Source of the DNA: Holophagales bacterium
Lineage (GTDB): Bacteria > Acidobacteriota > Thermoanaerobaculia > Multivoradales > Multivoraceae
Direction: 5' to 3'
DNA: 64,000 nucleotides
Assembly (NCBI GenBank): GCA_009836625.1
Contig: VXVC01000002.1
Coordinates: forward strand, 124,001-188,000
Below the pieces are notes generated by a model. It worked only from the letters and a program-made list of their open reading frames with translations, was not told the origin of the DNA and searched no databases. Position 1 is the first letter of the stretch; the number at the start of each line of letters is the position of its first letter. Shown here piece by piece: positions 23,213 to 33,258 of this stretch. The translations under genes and the position numbers were made by a program.

Positions 23213-24264
23213 ACAGCGCCCAGTTCCTCGGCGGTCAGCGAACAGCCCCGCAGTTCGGCGCCGCTGGCGCGGCCGAGCAGGCGGAAGGCGTCGCCTTCCC
23301 GGACGCCGAGGTCCTCGGTAAGGACGTGGCAGACGGAGCCGACGTTCGCGAGATCGAAGAAGGCGAGAAGCCCGGTTTCGCCGTCCTCGACCTCTTCGAG
23401 TGACTCCGGATCGAGGACCCGGAACGGCATCCACGGCGGCGTGTGCAGCCGCTCGCCGCCGGGTCGGGAGTAGGCCTGGCTGGTCAGTTCGGTCATGCCG
23501 TACTCGCGGACCACGGCGTCCGGGTCGAGGCCGAGGAGGGTGCGGTTGCGTCGCCGGACCGCCTCGGGGGTCGTCTCCAGGCTCCGCCCCTTGAAGCCGC
23601 CGGTTTCGAAGACCCGGCTGCCCGGGGGAAGCCGGATGGGGCCTCCAGCTTCGCTTTCGAGCCGGTCGAGCAGCAGGACGAGGGCCAGGGCGGTGGCGAG
23701 GACGAGGACGGGCTCGCCTTCCGCCTGCGCCCGGAGCCAGCGGCAGGCGAGGTGCAGGTCGATGCCGGCGTCCTGGACCGCCCAGGCGCTGCCGGGCGCT
23801 GCGTGGCGCTCGAAGACATGCGCCGCCATGAAGGAGAGACTCGAGTCGGGAGCGATCGCGCGGTCGGGGATGAGCGAGAGGGTCGGAAGGCGCTCCGCGC
23901 CCGCGGGCAGGCAGGCGTCGGCGAAGGAGGCGTCGATCACGGTCCGGTAGAGGCCGGGGTAGGGGTGGTAGTGAACGCTCCGTCGTTCCGCGCCTCGCGT
24001 GGTGCCGCTGCTTCTGAAGACCTCGCGGGGTTCGGCGGCGGCGAGCCTCAGCGACTTGAAGGCGGAAGTGGGCACGGCCGGGGCGGCGCGCCAGTCGTCG
24101 AGCGCGGCGGGGTCGACGCCGCGCCGGTCGCACAGGCGGCGGTAGGGCTCGACCCGCTCGTACCCGAAGCGGGCGGCGGCCGCGGCAAGCTCGACGAACT
24201 CGCCGTCGAAGGCGCCATCGCCCGCGACGATGAAGGGTTCGATCCGCTGAAGCAGAGTCGTCAC
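23209..24264 (-). CDS. acyl-protein synthetase, LuxE-like
   Basis: This 351-residue protein belongs to the adenylate-forming LuxE group, which activates a carboxylic acid with ATP and hands it to the reductase. Motifs include SAFKSLRLA, the phosphate-binding FRSSGTTRGAERR, ETGGFKGRS, and VREYGMTELTSQAY. The GTG at 24264 overlaps the stop of the helicase gene; the upstream extension of the frame is Arg-rich and looks like shadow sequence. It is translationally coupled on both sides, so helicase, synthetase and reductase form one operon. Confidence 0.86.
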   Translation of the reverse strand: MTTLLQRIEPFIVAGDGAFDGEFVELAAAAARFGYERVEPYRRLCDRRGVDPAALDDWRAAPAVPTSAFKSLRLAAAEPREVFRSSGTTRGAERRSVHYHPYPGLYRTVIDASFADACLPAGAERLPTLSLIPDRAIAPDSSLSFMAAHVFERHAAPGSAWAVQDAGIDLHLACRWLRAQAEGEPVLVLATALALVLLLDRLESEAGGPIRLPPGSRVFETGGFKGRSLETTPEAVRRRNRTLLGLDPDAVVREYGMTELTSQAYSRPGGERLHTPPWMPFRVLDPESLEEVEDGETGLLAFFDLANVGSVCHVLTEDLGVREGDAFRLLGRASGAELRGCSLTAEELGAV

Positions 24265-26744
24265 GACCGGTCTTCCGCGCCGGCCGCGAGCGGCGCCGCC
24301 TCGTCGAAGAAGACGGCTGCGGTGGTGGCCGGATGGCCGGCGATGTCGGCTTCTTCGTCGCCGTCGGACCCGGGCCACCACTCCGCGGGCAGGTGCCGCC
24401 GGTAGGGGCGCTGCAGGAAGCGGCGGTCGAACAGGGCGATGACGCCGCGGTCTTCGGCGGAGCGGATCAGCCGGCCGGCGGCCTGGACCACGCGGGTCAT
24501 TCCCGGAACGACGAAGGCGTACTCGAAGCCGCGCTCGAAGCGCTCGTCGTAGTAGGCCTGAAGCAGCTTCTGCTCCATCGTCACCGCGGGCAGGCAGGGG
24601 CCGACCACGGCCACCGCGAGCAGCGCGTCGCCCGGGTAGTCGACGCCTTCCGAGAACACGCCGCCCGCCACGGCCAGGAGCAGCACATCGCCCTGGAGCG
24701 GATTCGTCAACGCGTCGAGCACTTCCTTCCGCTTCTCCTCGCTGGTCGTCTGCTGCTGGACCAGGACGGTGCGGCCGCAGTCTGGGAGCCGCTCCTGGAC
24801 CTCGGCGAGGAATCGGTAGCTGGGGAAGATCGCCATCGAGTTGCCGGGAACGGAGCGGGCGAACTCGGCAAGCCGGTCGGCGATCGGGCCGTAGTTCTCG
24901 TCACGGACCCGGTACGTGGTGGTGACCGAGGTGTCGACGACGACCCGGCGGTTTTCGGCTGGAAAGGCGCTCGGCACGTCGAGGGTCGAGGTGCGGGCCG
25001 CGTCGAGGCCGAGCAGGTCGCGGTAGAACTCGAACGGCTGCAGGGTCGCGGACAGGCCGATGGTCGAGCGGCAGCGGTTGATCGTGGCTCCCAGAAAGGA
25101 GCTCGCGTCCTTGCACAGGATGGCCAGGCTGGGCTCGCGGTCGATTCGCCGGAACAGGAAGCTGAAGGACTCCGCGTGTTTCGGCTGCGAGGCGAGCTGG
25201 AGGGTGTTCAGGAACCGCAGCAGCTCGAAGTAGAGCTCGACGAAGGCGTCGTTGGCTGCGAAGGAACGGGTGTCCCGGCGAAACTCCAGGTAGTCCACGA
25301 AGCCCCGGTCGAAGGCGCCCCGCAGGCGCCAGAGCTGCTCTTCGGGCGGGGCGCCCTCGGCCACCGCGTTGCGGTCTGGCGCGTCTACTGCCAGGTCGAC
25401 CTCGCCCTGGATCAGCTCCTCCAGGGCGGCGCAGAGTTCCCGCAGGCGCTCGGTCGGCCCGCCCTCGGTGCCGCGGGCGGCCCGGCGCAGACCCGCCCGG
25501 GCCGCCCGGCAGCTTGCTGCCGAGAGCTCCGGGCTGTAGTAGCCGCGGCCGCGGTCGATCAGGTTGTGGATCTCGTCGACGACGAGGACGGTGCCGGAGA
25601 GGTCGGCGTCGCCCTGGAACTCGGTCAGCTTGACGAAGGGGTCGAGCGCGTAGTTGTAGTCGCCGACCACGACCTGGACCCGCCGGCCGAGTTCCAGGCT
25701 GATCTCGAAGGGGCATACCCGATCCCCCTTCGAGACGTCGAAGATCGTGTCCGGCTTCAGCAGGCTGTGTCCGTCGAGCAACCGGGGGATGACCTGGCTT
25801 CGCTGGAGCTTGACGTAGTAGTCGCGGGCGTACTGGCAGTAGTCCTCGTGGCAGATGATCTCGTCGTTCGCGCACATCCGCGCCTTGGCCCGGAGGTGCA
25901 GGGCGTGGAAGGCCCGCTCCCGGTTCAGCAGGTCGATGACCTGGTTCGCCATCGCCTGCTGGGTGTTCTTGGCGGTGAGCACGAACACCCGCAGGTCATG
26001 CGCCAGCGCCTCCCGGAGCACCGGGTAGAGGACAGCGGCGGTCTTGCCCAGCCCGGTCGGCGCCTGGACCAGCAGGTGCTCGCGCTGCTCGACCGCGAGG
26101 CCCGCGCGGTCGATGATCTCCTGCTGGCCGGGCCGGGGCTGGTGGAAGGGGAACTCGAGCCGCTCCGCCGCCAGCTCGCGGCGCTGGCGCTCCGCTCTCT
26201 CCGCTTCGTACTCGCGAACGAGCCGGTTGAGTCGCAGCCGGATGTCGGAGTCGAGCTCCTCGAAGTCGAGTTCCACGTCGAGGCGGTCGATCCCGGCGGT
26301 GCCGATCTCGATCAGCACGAGTTCGGCGCGCACCGGCAGCGCGGCGGCGACGCCCGAGCGGTGGACGATCCAGGCGTAGATCGCGGCCTGCCGGCGGTAG
26401 GTCGAGAGCAGCGCCGGCGAGGGGTCGGCGTTCGGGCGCACGGACTTGATCTCCTCGATCGCCAGCCGGCCGCCGGCGTCGCGGTAGAGCCCGTCGGCTC
26501 GGCCGGTCAGGGTCACCCTCCAGCCCCGGTGCTCGAACTCGAACGACAGCTCGACCTCGCGCCGGTAGCTCGGCTCGCGCTCCATCGCCTGTTCCTGGTA
26601 GCGGCTGTGGATCGCCTGGCCCACCCAGAGCCGCTCAAAGCCGCCCCGGTTGGCGAACCCGAGGTGCCTGGCGGCGCTGTGTTCGAGCAGGTCCGCCACG
26701 GACAGCCGGAGCGTCCTCCCGTCGTCGTCGAAACGCGGCGGCAT
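24261..26744 (-). CDS. nuclease-helicase fusion, XPD/DinG-like
   Basis: This 827-residue protein joins an N-terminal PD-(D/E)XK nuclease-like domain (about 1-185; GRADGLYRD then IEEIKS supply the Asp and Glu-x-Lys) to a superfamily 2 helicase of the Rad3/XPD/DinG type. The helicase has Walker A APTGLGKTAAV (about 226-236), the DEIH box (about 389-392), and four Cys at about 291, 298, 303 and 340 that fit an iron-sulfur cluster. The C-terminal motif VQAAGRLIRSAEDRG is present. Such proteins unwind DNA 5' to 3'; the nuclease part suggests repair or flap processing. Confidence 0.88.
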   Translation of the reverse strand: MPPRFDDDGRTLRLSVADLLEHSAARHLGFANRGGFERLWVGQAIHSRYQEQAMEREPSYRREVELSFEFEHRGWRVTLTGRADGLYRDAGGRLAIEEIKSVRPNADPSPALLSTYRRQAAIYAWIVHRSGVAAALPVRAELVLIEIGTAGIDRLDVELDFEELDSDIRLRLNRLVREYEAERAERQRRELAAERLEFPFHQPRPGQQEIIDRAGLAVEQREHLLVQAPTGLGKTAAVLYPVLREALAHDLRVFVLTAKNTQQAMANQVIDLLNRERAFHALHLRAKARMCANDEIICHEDYCQYARDYYVKLQRSQVIPRLLDGHSLLKPDTIFDVSKGDRVCPFEISLELGRRVQVVVGDYNYALDPFVKLTEFQGDADLSGTVLVVDEIHNLIDRGRGYYSPELSAASCRAARAGLRRAARGTEGGPTERLRELCAALEELIQGEVDLAVDAPDRNAVAEGAPPEEQLWRLRGAFDRGFVDYLEFRRDTRSFAANDAFVELYFELLRFLNTLQLASQPKHAESFSFLFRRIDREPSLAILCKDASSFLGATINRCRSTIGLSATLQPFEFYRDLLGLDAARTSTLDVPSAFPAENRRVVVDTSVTTTYRVRDENYGPIADRLAEFARSVPGNSMAIFPSYRFLAEVQERLPDCGRTVLVQQQTTSEEKRKEVLDALTNPLQGDVLLLAVAGGVFSEGVDYPGDALLAVAVVGPCLPAVTMEQKLLQAYYDERFERGFEYAFVVPGMTRVVQAAGRLIRSAEDRGVIALFDRRFLQRPYRRHLPAEWWPGSDGDEEADIAGHPATTAAVFFDEAAPLAAGAEDRS

Positions 26745-26807
26745 AGGCGGTGAGCCTACCGCTCCGCCGGTTGTCTTCCGGGGGCCGATCGCATAGCCTC
26801 GTTTGCT

Positions 26808-27845
26808 ATGCCTGACAACTTTCCTGGCGCCGACAGCCCCCTCGATCTCGGCAATGTAACCAAGGCGTTGCGCGAGCGCCTGGGCGGTCTGAAGATCATC
26901 GCCGTGGTGGTCGTGGCCGGCCTCCTTGCCCTTAACAGCGTGTACACGGTGCAGCCCGAGGAGGTGGGGGTCATCCTCCGTCTCGGCAAGTACGCCGGCA
27001 CGACCGAGCCGGGCCTGCGCTTCAAGATCCCGCTGATCGACCGTTTGACGAAGGTGCCCGTGAGGCGCCAGTTGAAGCAGGAGTTCGGCTTCAGCAGCGA
27101 GAGCGTGGGCGTGCGAAGCTCCTTCGTGTCCAACCCGGACGAGGCGAACATGCTGACCGGCGACCTGAACGCCGCGGTCGTCGAGTGGGTGGTCCAGTAC
27201 CGGGTCGTCGACCCCTACCAGTATCTCTTCCGGGTTCGCCGCCTGGACGCGACCTTCCGCGACATGAGCGAGGCGGTGATGCGCAAGGTGGTCGGGGACC
27301 GCACGGTGAACGAAGTGCTGACCGTCGGCCGGGCCGAGATCGAGGGCGCGGTGAAGGTCGAGCTGCAGGCGCTGTGCAACCAGTACGAGACCGGGATCGC
27401 CATCGACCAGGTGGTGCTGCAGAGCAACAACCCGCCCGAACCGGTCAAGCCGTCCTTCAACGCGGTCAACCAGGCCGAGCAGGAGCTCGAGCGGCTGGTC
27501 AACGAAGCCGAGGCGGAGTACAACCGGGTCATTCCCCGAGCCCAGGGTCAGGCGCTGCAGACGATCCAGCAGGCGGAGGGCTACGCGCTCGACCGGGTGA
27601 ACCGGGCCCAGGGCGACGCGACCCGTTTCAACGCCCTCTACGAGGAGTTCCGCCAGGCGCCGGAGGTAACGCGCAAGCGGCTGTTCATCGAGACGATGGA
27701 GCGGGTGCTACCGAAGGTGGGTCGGAAGATCGTCGTCGACGAGGACGTCGACGGTCTGACGCCGATCATGAGCTTCGAGGGAGTCAGCGCGGCGAGAACG
27801 TCGCGGCAGGTCGCGGCCCAGCAGGCCGGGGAGGGAACGCCGTGA
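26808..27845 (+). CDS. hflK: FtsH protease modulator HflK
   Basis: This 345-residue SPFH-domain membrane protein has a single N-terminal membrane segment (about 28-48), then NSVYTVQPEEVGVILRLGKY, KIPLIDRLTKVPVR, the SPFH core, and a Glu/Gln-rich helix with RAQGQALQTIQQAEGYA. HflK and HflC form a ring that cages FtsH and restrains its attack on membrane proteins. The stop overlaps the hflC GTG, the usual arrangement. Confidence 0.93.
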   Translation: MPDNFPGADSPLDLGNVTKALRERLGGLKIIAVVVVAGLLALNSVYTVQPEEVGVILRLGKYAGTTEPGLRFKIPLIDRLTKVPVRRQLKQEFGFSSESVGVRSSFVSNPDEANMLTGDLNAAVVEWVVQYRVVDPYQYLFRVRRLDATFRDMSEAVMRKVVGDRTVNEVLTVGRAEIEGAVKVELQALCNQYETGIAIDQVVLQSNNPPEPVKPSFNAVNQAEQELERLVNEAEAEYNRVIPRAQGQALQTIQQAEGYALDRVNRAQGDATRFNALYEEFRQAPEVTRKRLFIETMERVLPKVGRKIVVDEDVDGLTPIMSFEGVSAARTSRQVAAQQAGEGTP

Positions 27846-28798
27846 AGGTCCTCACCATCCTCCTGGTCCTGGTTCTGCTGCTCGTCGCGAGCAACGCGCT
27901 GTTCATCGTGCCCGAGGATCGCCAGGCGATCATCACGCAGTTCGGCGCTCCGGTCGGCGACGCGATCGAGAACCCCGGGTTGAAGTTCAAGCTGCCCTTC
28001 ATCCAGAAGGCCCACTACTTCGACCGCCGCTTCCTCGAATGGCAGGGCTCCGCCGAGGAACTGCCGACGCGCGACAAGGTGTTCATCTTCGTCGACACCT
28101 ACGCCCGGTGGCGGATCTCCGACCCCCTGCTGTTCTTTCAGCGCCTGCAGGACGAACTGGGCGCGCAGTCGCGGCTCGACGACATCCTGGACGGCGAGAC
28201 CCGCAACGCGATCGCCAACCACGACCTGATCGAGGTGATCCGCAGTTCCAACCGCGAGGCCGCGGCGGACGAGTCGTACCCGGACGCCGGCGGCGGCCTC
28301 GACGAGGACGGAGGCGGCGGCCTCGAGGAAATCGTCACCGGCCGCGACAAGATCCGCCAGGACATCCTGGCCGCGGCCCAGGACCGGACCGCCGATCTCG
28401 GCATCGAGGTGCTGGACGTGCAGTTCCGGCGGATCAACTACGGCCAGCAGGTCGAGCCTGACGTGTTCAACCGGATGATCTCGGAACGGCAGCGGATCGC
28501 CGACCGCTTCCGCTCCCAGGGCCAGGGCCAGGCATCGGAGATCCTCGGCAACATGGATCGCGACCTGAAGCGGATCGAATCGGAGGCTTACCGCGAGGCG
28601 ACCGAGATCCGGGGCCGGGCGGACGCGGAAGCCACCGAGATCTACGCCTCGGCCTACAACCAGTCGGTCCAGTCGAGGAGCTTCTACGAGTTCCTGCGCA
28701 CGATGGAGGCCTTCGAAAAGACGATCGACCCGAACACCTGGTTGGTTGTGTCGACCGACAGCGACTACTTCAGCTTCCTGAAGGCCAGCGGTCCATAG
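27842..28798 (+). CDS. hflC: FtsH protease modulator HflC
   Basis: This 318-residue HflC starts at the GTG overlapping the hflK stop. It has an N-terminal membrane segment, FIVPEDRQAIITQFG, the R-F-L-E-W region, DVQFRRINY, and the helix RSQGQGQASEILGNMDRD with a conserved C-terminal segment YEFLRTMEAFEKTI. One oddity is a Gly/Asp/Glu-rich insert near residues 142-164 between the SPFH core and the following helix. Length is close to the family norm. Confidence 0.93.
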   Translation: MKVLTILLVLVLLLVASNALFIVPEDRQAIITQFGAPVGDAIENPGLKFKLPFIQKAHYFDRRFLEWQGSAEELPTRDKVFIFVDTYARWRISDPLLFFQRLQDELGAQSRLDDILDGETRNAIANHDLIEVIRSSNREAAADESYPDAGGGLDEDGGGGLEEIVTGRDKIRQDILAAAQDRTADLGIEVLDVQFRRINYGQQVEPDVFNRMISERQRIADRFRSQGQGQASEILGNMDRDLKRIESEAYREATEIRGRADAEATEIYASAYNQSVQSRSFYEFLRTMEAFEKTIDPNTWLVVSTDSDYFSFLKASGP

Positions 28799-28824
28799 CC
28801 GCGGGTCCCGCGGTCAGTCGATAG

Positions 28825-30024
28825 ATGACGGGCCTGATCGGACTCCTGGTCATTCCAGGCATCGCCTGGCTGCTCTCCACGAATCGCTTCGGGGTCCGCT
28901 GGCGGACCGTGGTCACGGGCATCGCGATCCAGTTCGTCCTCGCGCTGCTCATCCTGAAGACCGCTCCGGGGGAGGTGTTCTTCGAGTGGGCCACCAGGGC
29001 CGTGACCGCTTTCCTCGCCTTCGCCGACGACGGATCGCGCTTCGTCTTCGGCCAGGGGTTCGATCTCGTCCCGTTCGCCTTCCGCGTGCTGCCGACGATC
29101 ATCTTCTTCTCGAGCGTGGTGGCGGTGCTCTACCACCTCGGCGTCATCCAGCGGGTGGTCAAGCTCTTTGCGGTCGTGATGACGACAGTGATGGGCACTT
29201 CGGGTCCCGAATCCCTGTCGGCTTCGGCCAACATCTTCGTGGGCCAGACCGAGGCGCCGCTGCTGATCCGCCACTACGTCGGCAGCATGACCCGCTCCGA
29301 ACTGATGGCGGTGATGACCGGCGGCTTCGCGACGGTCGCCGGCGGCGTCATGGCGGCTTACGTGGGAATGGGCATCCCTGCCGGCCACCTGATCGCGGCC
29401 AGCGTCATGTCGGCGCCGGCTGCCCTGGTGATGGCCAAGCTGATGATCCCGGAAACGGAAACCGGCAAGGTCTCGGCGAAGGCCGACTTCAAGGTGAAGA
29501 CGCCCTGGGCGAACATGATCGACGCCGCTGCCCAGGGCGCGGGCGACGGTCTGAAGCTGGCGCTCAACGTCGGCGCCATGCTGCTCGCCTTCATCGCCCT
29601 GGTCGCGTTGGTCAACGGCCTGCTCGGGCCGGTGGGCGGCTGGATCGGGCTTCCGGGACTCAACCTGGAGATGATCCTCGGCTTCCTGTTCCGGCCCCTG
29701 GCCTGGGTCATGGGGGTGCCCTGGGCCGAAGCCGACGCGGTGGGAACGCTCCTCGGCCTGAAGACAGCGGCCAACGAGTTCGTCGCCTACTCCCGGTTCG
29801 AGGACATCTCGGCGGAGAACCAGTTGTCGGAGAAGTCCCAGGTCATCGCCACCTACGCCCTGTGCGGCTTCTCCAACTTCTCGTCGATCGCGATCCAGAT
29901 CGGCGGTATCGGCGGCATCGCTCCGGAGCGCAAGAGCGAACTGGCCAGCCTCGGGCTGCGCGCGATGATCGCCGGCACCCTCGCCTGCCTGCAGACGGCC
30001 ACGATCGCCGGCCTGCTGATCTGA
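28825..30024 (+). CDS. concentrative nucleoside transporter, NupC family
   Basis: This 399-residue protein with about ten membrane segments matches CNT nucleoside symporters, which take up nucleosides with H+ or Na+. The family motifs are present: GQTEAPLLI in the first half, and the TAANEFVAY and [18 protein letters not shown] motifs in the second. Start is the ATG at 28825, 27 bases after hflC. Confidence 0.93.
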   Translation: MTGLIGLLVIPGIAWLLSTNRFGVRWRTVVTGIAIQFVLALLILKTAPGEVFFEWATRAVTAFLAFADDGSRFVFGQGFDLVPFAFRVLPTIIFFSSVVAVLYHLGVIQRVVKLFAVVMTTVMGTSGPESLSASANIFVGQTEAPLLIRHYVGSMTRSELMAVMTGGFATVAGGVMAAYVGMGIPAGHLIAASVMSAPAALVMAKLMIPETETGKVSAKADFKVKTPWANMIDAAAQGAGDGLKLALNVGAMLLAFIALVALVNGLLGPVGGWIGLPGLNLEMILGFLFRPLAWVMGVPWAEADAVGTLLGLKTAANEFVAYSRFEDISAENQLSEKSQVIATYALCGFSNFSSIAIQIGGIGGIAPERKSELASLGLRAMIAGTLACLQTATIAGLLI

Positions 30025-30092
30025 GACGGCGTCGCGTCGCGGCGTCGCCGGGCGCAGGCTGGAGGTCGTTGGCGTGGCGGGGTTGCCGGAGG

Positions 30093-30932
30093 CTATGTCC
30101 CTGCTGAGCTGGCGGCTGTGGGCACGAGGATGAGTAGCTGGATCGCGTCGAAGAGGAAGTGGGCGGCGATGGCGGGCCAGATGTTGCCTCGCCAGATGGT
30201 GAGGTAGCTGAAGCCGACGGAGAGGAGGGCGACGCCCAGGAGCATGAACGGCTGTTCATAGGAAAGATGGGCGAGCACGAACAGGACGTTCGAGGTGACG
30301 AAGCCCGCTCTTGGCATGAGGAAGCCGCGAAAGAAGACCTCCTCGACTACGCCCGCGGAGAGGCTGACCATGAGGCGCAGGAGCACGGGCAGGCTGCCCA
30401 TCCAGAGCACCATCCTCGGCGCTTCGGCGGGGATGTTCTCGAAGCCGCTGGCGGCGGCGAGGAGCAGGGCGGCGACCAGCACCACGAAGAGCACTCCGCC
30501 CCACAGGACCACGCCGGCGCCCAGGCCGATCCCGAGTTCGACCGGCACGCTCTGGCCGGTCCGGGTGCGCAGCCCGAGCTGGCTCAGGACGACCGAGCCG
30601 GCGTCGTGCCCGCAGCGCCAGTAGCCGAGGAGCATCCAGGCCGCGAGCGTCCCGACCAGTATCGCGTGCATCACGAACAGGTTGAGGGGCGACAGCCGCT
30701 CGAAATCGATCTCGTCGATACTCGACGGCAGGCCGATCTGGCCGATGGCCGCGAACACACCAAACCAGAGAACCGCGGCGAGCAGGATCATCGCGGCGAG
30801 GCGGCGAAGGTCGCCCCACTCGGCGTCGGCGAAGCCCGGCGGCAGCAGCCCCCGCGTTGCCGTGGAACGGTCGATCCACCAGGCGCAGCCGACGCCTGCG
30901 AGAAGCGGCAGGAGGATTCGGATCAGCGTCAC
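30093..30932 (-). CDS. CPBP-family membrane metalloprotease
   Basis: This 279-residue protein has about eight hydrophobic segments and the CPBP (Rce1-like/Abi) motifs in its C-terminal third: VVEEVFFRGF (Glu-Glu-x3-Arg, around residue 195), FVLAHLSY (His) and AIAAHFLFDAIQ (His with following Asp). These make the membrane-embedded zinc or glutamate protease site. Substrate is unknown. It stands alone between two plus-strand operons. Confidence 0.82.
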   Translation of the reverse strand: MTLIRILLPLLAGVGCAWWIDRSTATRGLLPPGFADAEWGDLRRLAAMILLAAVLWFGVFAAIGQIGLPSSIDEIDFERLSPLNLFVMHAILVGTLAAWMLLGYWRCGHDAGSVVLSQLGLRTRTGQSVPVELGIGLGAGVVLWGGVLFVVLVAALLLAAASGFENIPAEAPRMVLWMGSLPVLLRLMVSLSAGVVEEVFFRGFLMPRAGFVTSNVLFVLAHLSYEQPFMLLGVALLSVGFSYLTIWRGNIWPAIAAHFLFDAIQLLILVPTAASSAGT

Positions 30933-31030
30933 GGCGAGTCGGATGCTAGCCCGTCCCGGACTGGTAGGGTTCGGCGCTGCCGTGAACCACCCGGGAGAGG
31001 GCTTTGGACCGATTTCCAGGCGTTGATTTC

Positions 31031-32251
31031 ATGAACTTCGACTCGCTGCTCAGCGGCGAGGAACGACTCATCCGGGACACCGTGCGCCAGTTCGTCGACG
31101 AGCGGGTGAAGCCGATCATCGAGCAGTGCCATCGCGAGGCGCGGGCGCCGATGGAATTGGCTCCCGAACTCGGCGATCTGAACCTGTTCGGGGCGAACTT
31201 CACGGAGTACGGGCTGCCGGGCCTGGGCGACGTCGCTTACGGCCTCGTCATGCAGGAGCTGGAGCGCGGCGACTCGGGGATTCGCAGCATGGTCTCGGTC
31301 CAGAGTTCCCTGGTGATGTACCCGATTCTCACGTTCGGCTCCCAGGAGCAGAAGGACCGGTTCATTCCCGGCCTGGCGAGCGGCCGGATGATCGGCTGCT
31401 TCGGGCTCACCGAACCGGACTTCGGTTCGAATCCGTCGGCGATGCGCACGCGGGCTCGTCGGGACGGGGACTGCTGGGTGCTGAACGGCGCCAAGCAGTG
31501 GATCACGAACGGCAGCGTCGCCGATGTCGCCGTCGTCTGGGCGCGAACGGACGAGGGGATCCGCGGGTTCCTCGTCGAGAAGGGCACGGAGGGCTTCGTG
31601 AGCGCGGAGCAGCACGGAAAGTTCTCGCTCCGCGCCTCGGTCACCGGCGAGCTCTCGTTCCAGAACTGCCGCATTCCCGCGGAGAACATCCTGCCGGGCA
31701 CCCGGGGCGTCGGCAGCGCGCTCCAGACCCTGAACCAGGCGCGCTACGGCATCTGCTGGGGCGGCCTCGGGTCGGCGATGGAGTGCTACCACACGGCGCT
31801 CGAGTATGCCCGTCAACGGGTGCAATTCGCCGGTCAGCCGATCGCCAGCCACCAGCTGGTCCAGGAGAAGCTGGCCTGGATGATCACGGAGATCACCAAG
31901 GGACAGTTCCTCGTCTACCAGTTGGCGGGCCTGAAGACGGCCGGCAAGATGGAACCGCAGCACGTCTCGATGTGCAAGCGGAACAACGTCTGGGTCGCGC
32001 GCGAATGCGCGAAGCTGGCGCGAGAGATCCTGGGCGCCAACGGCATCTCCGACGAGTATCCGGTCGTCCGCCACATGCTGAACATCGAGTCGGTGTACAC
32101 CTACGAGGGAACCCACGACATCCACGGCCTCGTGATCGGCGCCGCGGTGACCGGCATCCCGTCCTTCAACCCGCCGATGAGCCGCCGCCAGGCGCGGGAG
32201 GCCGCCGACCGGCCGGAGCTGGCCGCTGCCGCCGCGGGGGCCGGCTCGTGA
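31031..32251 (+). CDS. acyl-CoA dehydrogenase, glutaryl-CoA dehydrogenase-like
   Basis: This 406-residue flavoenzyme oxidises an acyl-CoA. It has [15 protein letters not shown] (FAD and substrate loop), GAKQWITNG, the FAD-binding Q-F-A-G-Q-P-I region, and the catalytic Glu in [15 protein letters not shown], a form typical of glutaryl-CoA dehydrogenases. I preferred the ATG at 31031 because the family begins at about this point; a TTG at 31004 would add nine residues. Its stop overlaps the start of glpX. Confidence 0.88.
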   Translation: MNFDSLLSGEERLIRDTVRQFVDERVKPIIEQCHREARAPMELAPELGDLNLFGANFTEYGLPGLGDVAYGLVMQELERGDSGIRSMVSVQSSLVMYPILTFGSQEQKDRFIPGLASGRMIGCFGLTEPDFGSNPSAMRTRARRDGDCWVLNGAKQWITNGSVADVAVVWARTDEGIRGFLVEKGTEGFVSAEQHGKFSLRASVTGELSFQNCRIPAENILPGTRGVGSALQTLNQARYGICWGGLGSAMECYHTALEYARQRVQFAGQPIASHQLVQEKLAWMITEITKGQFLVYQLAGLKTAGKMEPQHVSMCKRNNVWVARECAKLAREILGANGISDEYPVVRHMLNIESVYTYEGTHDIHGLVIGAAVTGIPSFNPPMSRRQAREAADRPELAAAAAGAGS

Positions 32252-33222
32252 CCGGGGAGCTTCGCGACCATGACTTCGTCGCCGTCACCGAGGCCGCCGC
32301 GGTCGCGGCCGCCCAGACGATGGGATACGGCGACCGCCACCACTCGGACCACGTCGCCGTCGAGGCGATGCGCAGTGTCCTGGCGGACATGGCGATCGAC
32401 GGCCGGGTGGTGATCGGCGAGGGGGAGCGCGACAGGGCGCCGATGCTCTACGTCGGCGAAAAGGTCGGTCGCCGGGCCGCGGGCGATCTGCAGGTGGACT
32501 TCGCGGTCGACCCCCTGGAGGGGACGAATCTCTGCGCCACCGGGGCTTCCGACGCGATGGCGGTGCTCGCCGCGTCCGAGCGCGGCGGCCTCCTCCACGC
32601 CCCCGACATCTACATGGACAAGATCGTGGTGGGCCCGACCGCCCGCGGCAAGGTTGACCTGGACGCTCCGGTCGAGGACAACCTGAAGGCGATCGCGGCC
32701 GCTTTCGACTGCGCCGTCAGCGCCTTGACCGTGGTTGTTCTCGACCGGGACCGGCACCGGGGTCTGATCGACGGCATCCGGACCGCCGGGGCGCGCATCA
32801 AGCTGATCGGCGACGGGGATCTGTCGACGGCGATCGCGGCGGCTGTCCGCGGCACGGGCGTCCACGCGGTGATCGGCGCCGGCGGGGCGCCGGAAGGAGT
32901 GATCACGGCGGCGGCGATGCGTTGCCTCGGCGGAGAGATCCAGGGGCGGCTGTCGGCGCTTTCCGACGAGCAGAAGCGGCGGCTCGCGGAGTTCGACATC
33001 GAGGATCCCGACCGCATCTACAGGACCGAAGAGCTCGCGCCGGGGGAGGACATCCTGTTCTGCTGCACCGGCGTCACCGGCGGCGACCTGCTGCGGGGCG
33101 TCCGCTTCTTCGGTGACGGCTTCCGGACGTCGACGTTGACCATGTCGCTCAAGGAGGGCGTCATTCGTTTCGTCGAGACGATTCACCGTGGCGAGGACGG
33201 CGGTCCCGTCTACTTCTACTGA
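32248..33222 (+). CDS. glpX: class II fructose-1,6-bisphosphatase
   Basis: This 324-residue GlpX-type phosphatase of gluconeogenesis has the metal-binding motifs [15 protein letters not shown] and VDPLEGTNL, plus LGGEIQGRL and [15 protein letters not shown], all family signatures. The GTG at 32248 overlaps the stop of the acyl-CoA dehydrogenase gene. Confidence 0.94.
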   Translation: MTGELRDHDFVAVTEAAAVAAAQTMGYGDRHHSDHVAVEAMRSVLADMAIDGRVVIGEGERDRAPMLYVGEKVGRRAAGDLQVDFAVDPLEGTNLCATGASDAMAVLAASERGGLLHAPDIYMDKIVVGPTARGKVDLDAPVEDNLKAIAAAFDCAVSALTVVVLDRDRHRGLIDGIRTAGARIKLIGDGDLSTAIAAAVRGTGVHAVIGAGGAPEGVITAAAMRCLGGEIQGRLSALSDEQKRRLAEFDIEDPDRIYRTEELAPGEDILFCCTGVTGGDLLRGVRFFGDGFRTSTLTMSLKEGVIRFVETIHRGEDGGPVYFY

Positions 33223-33258
33223 GGTGGGGGACGTGGACGGCACAGTGGCGGAGCGGCC

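Noticed and set aside
24333..26753. 806-residue plus-strand frame opposite the helicase
   Set aside because: Its Val/Gly/Asp-rich composition is typical of antisense shadow; the minus-strand helicase has complete motifs.
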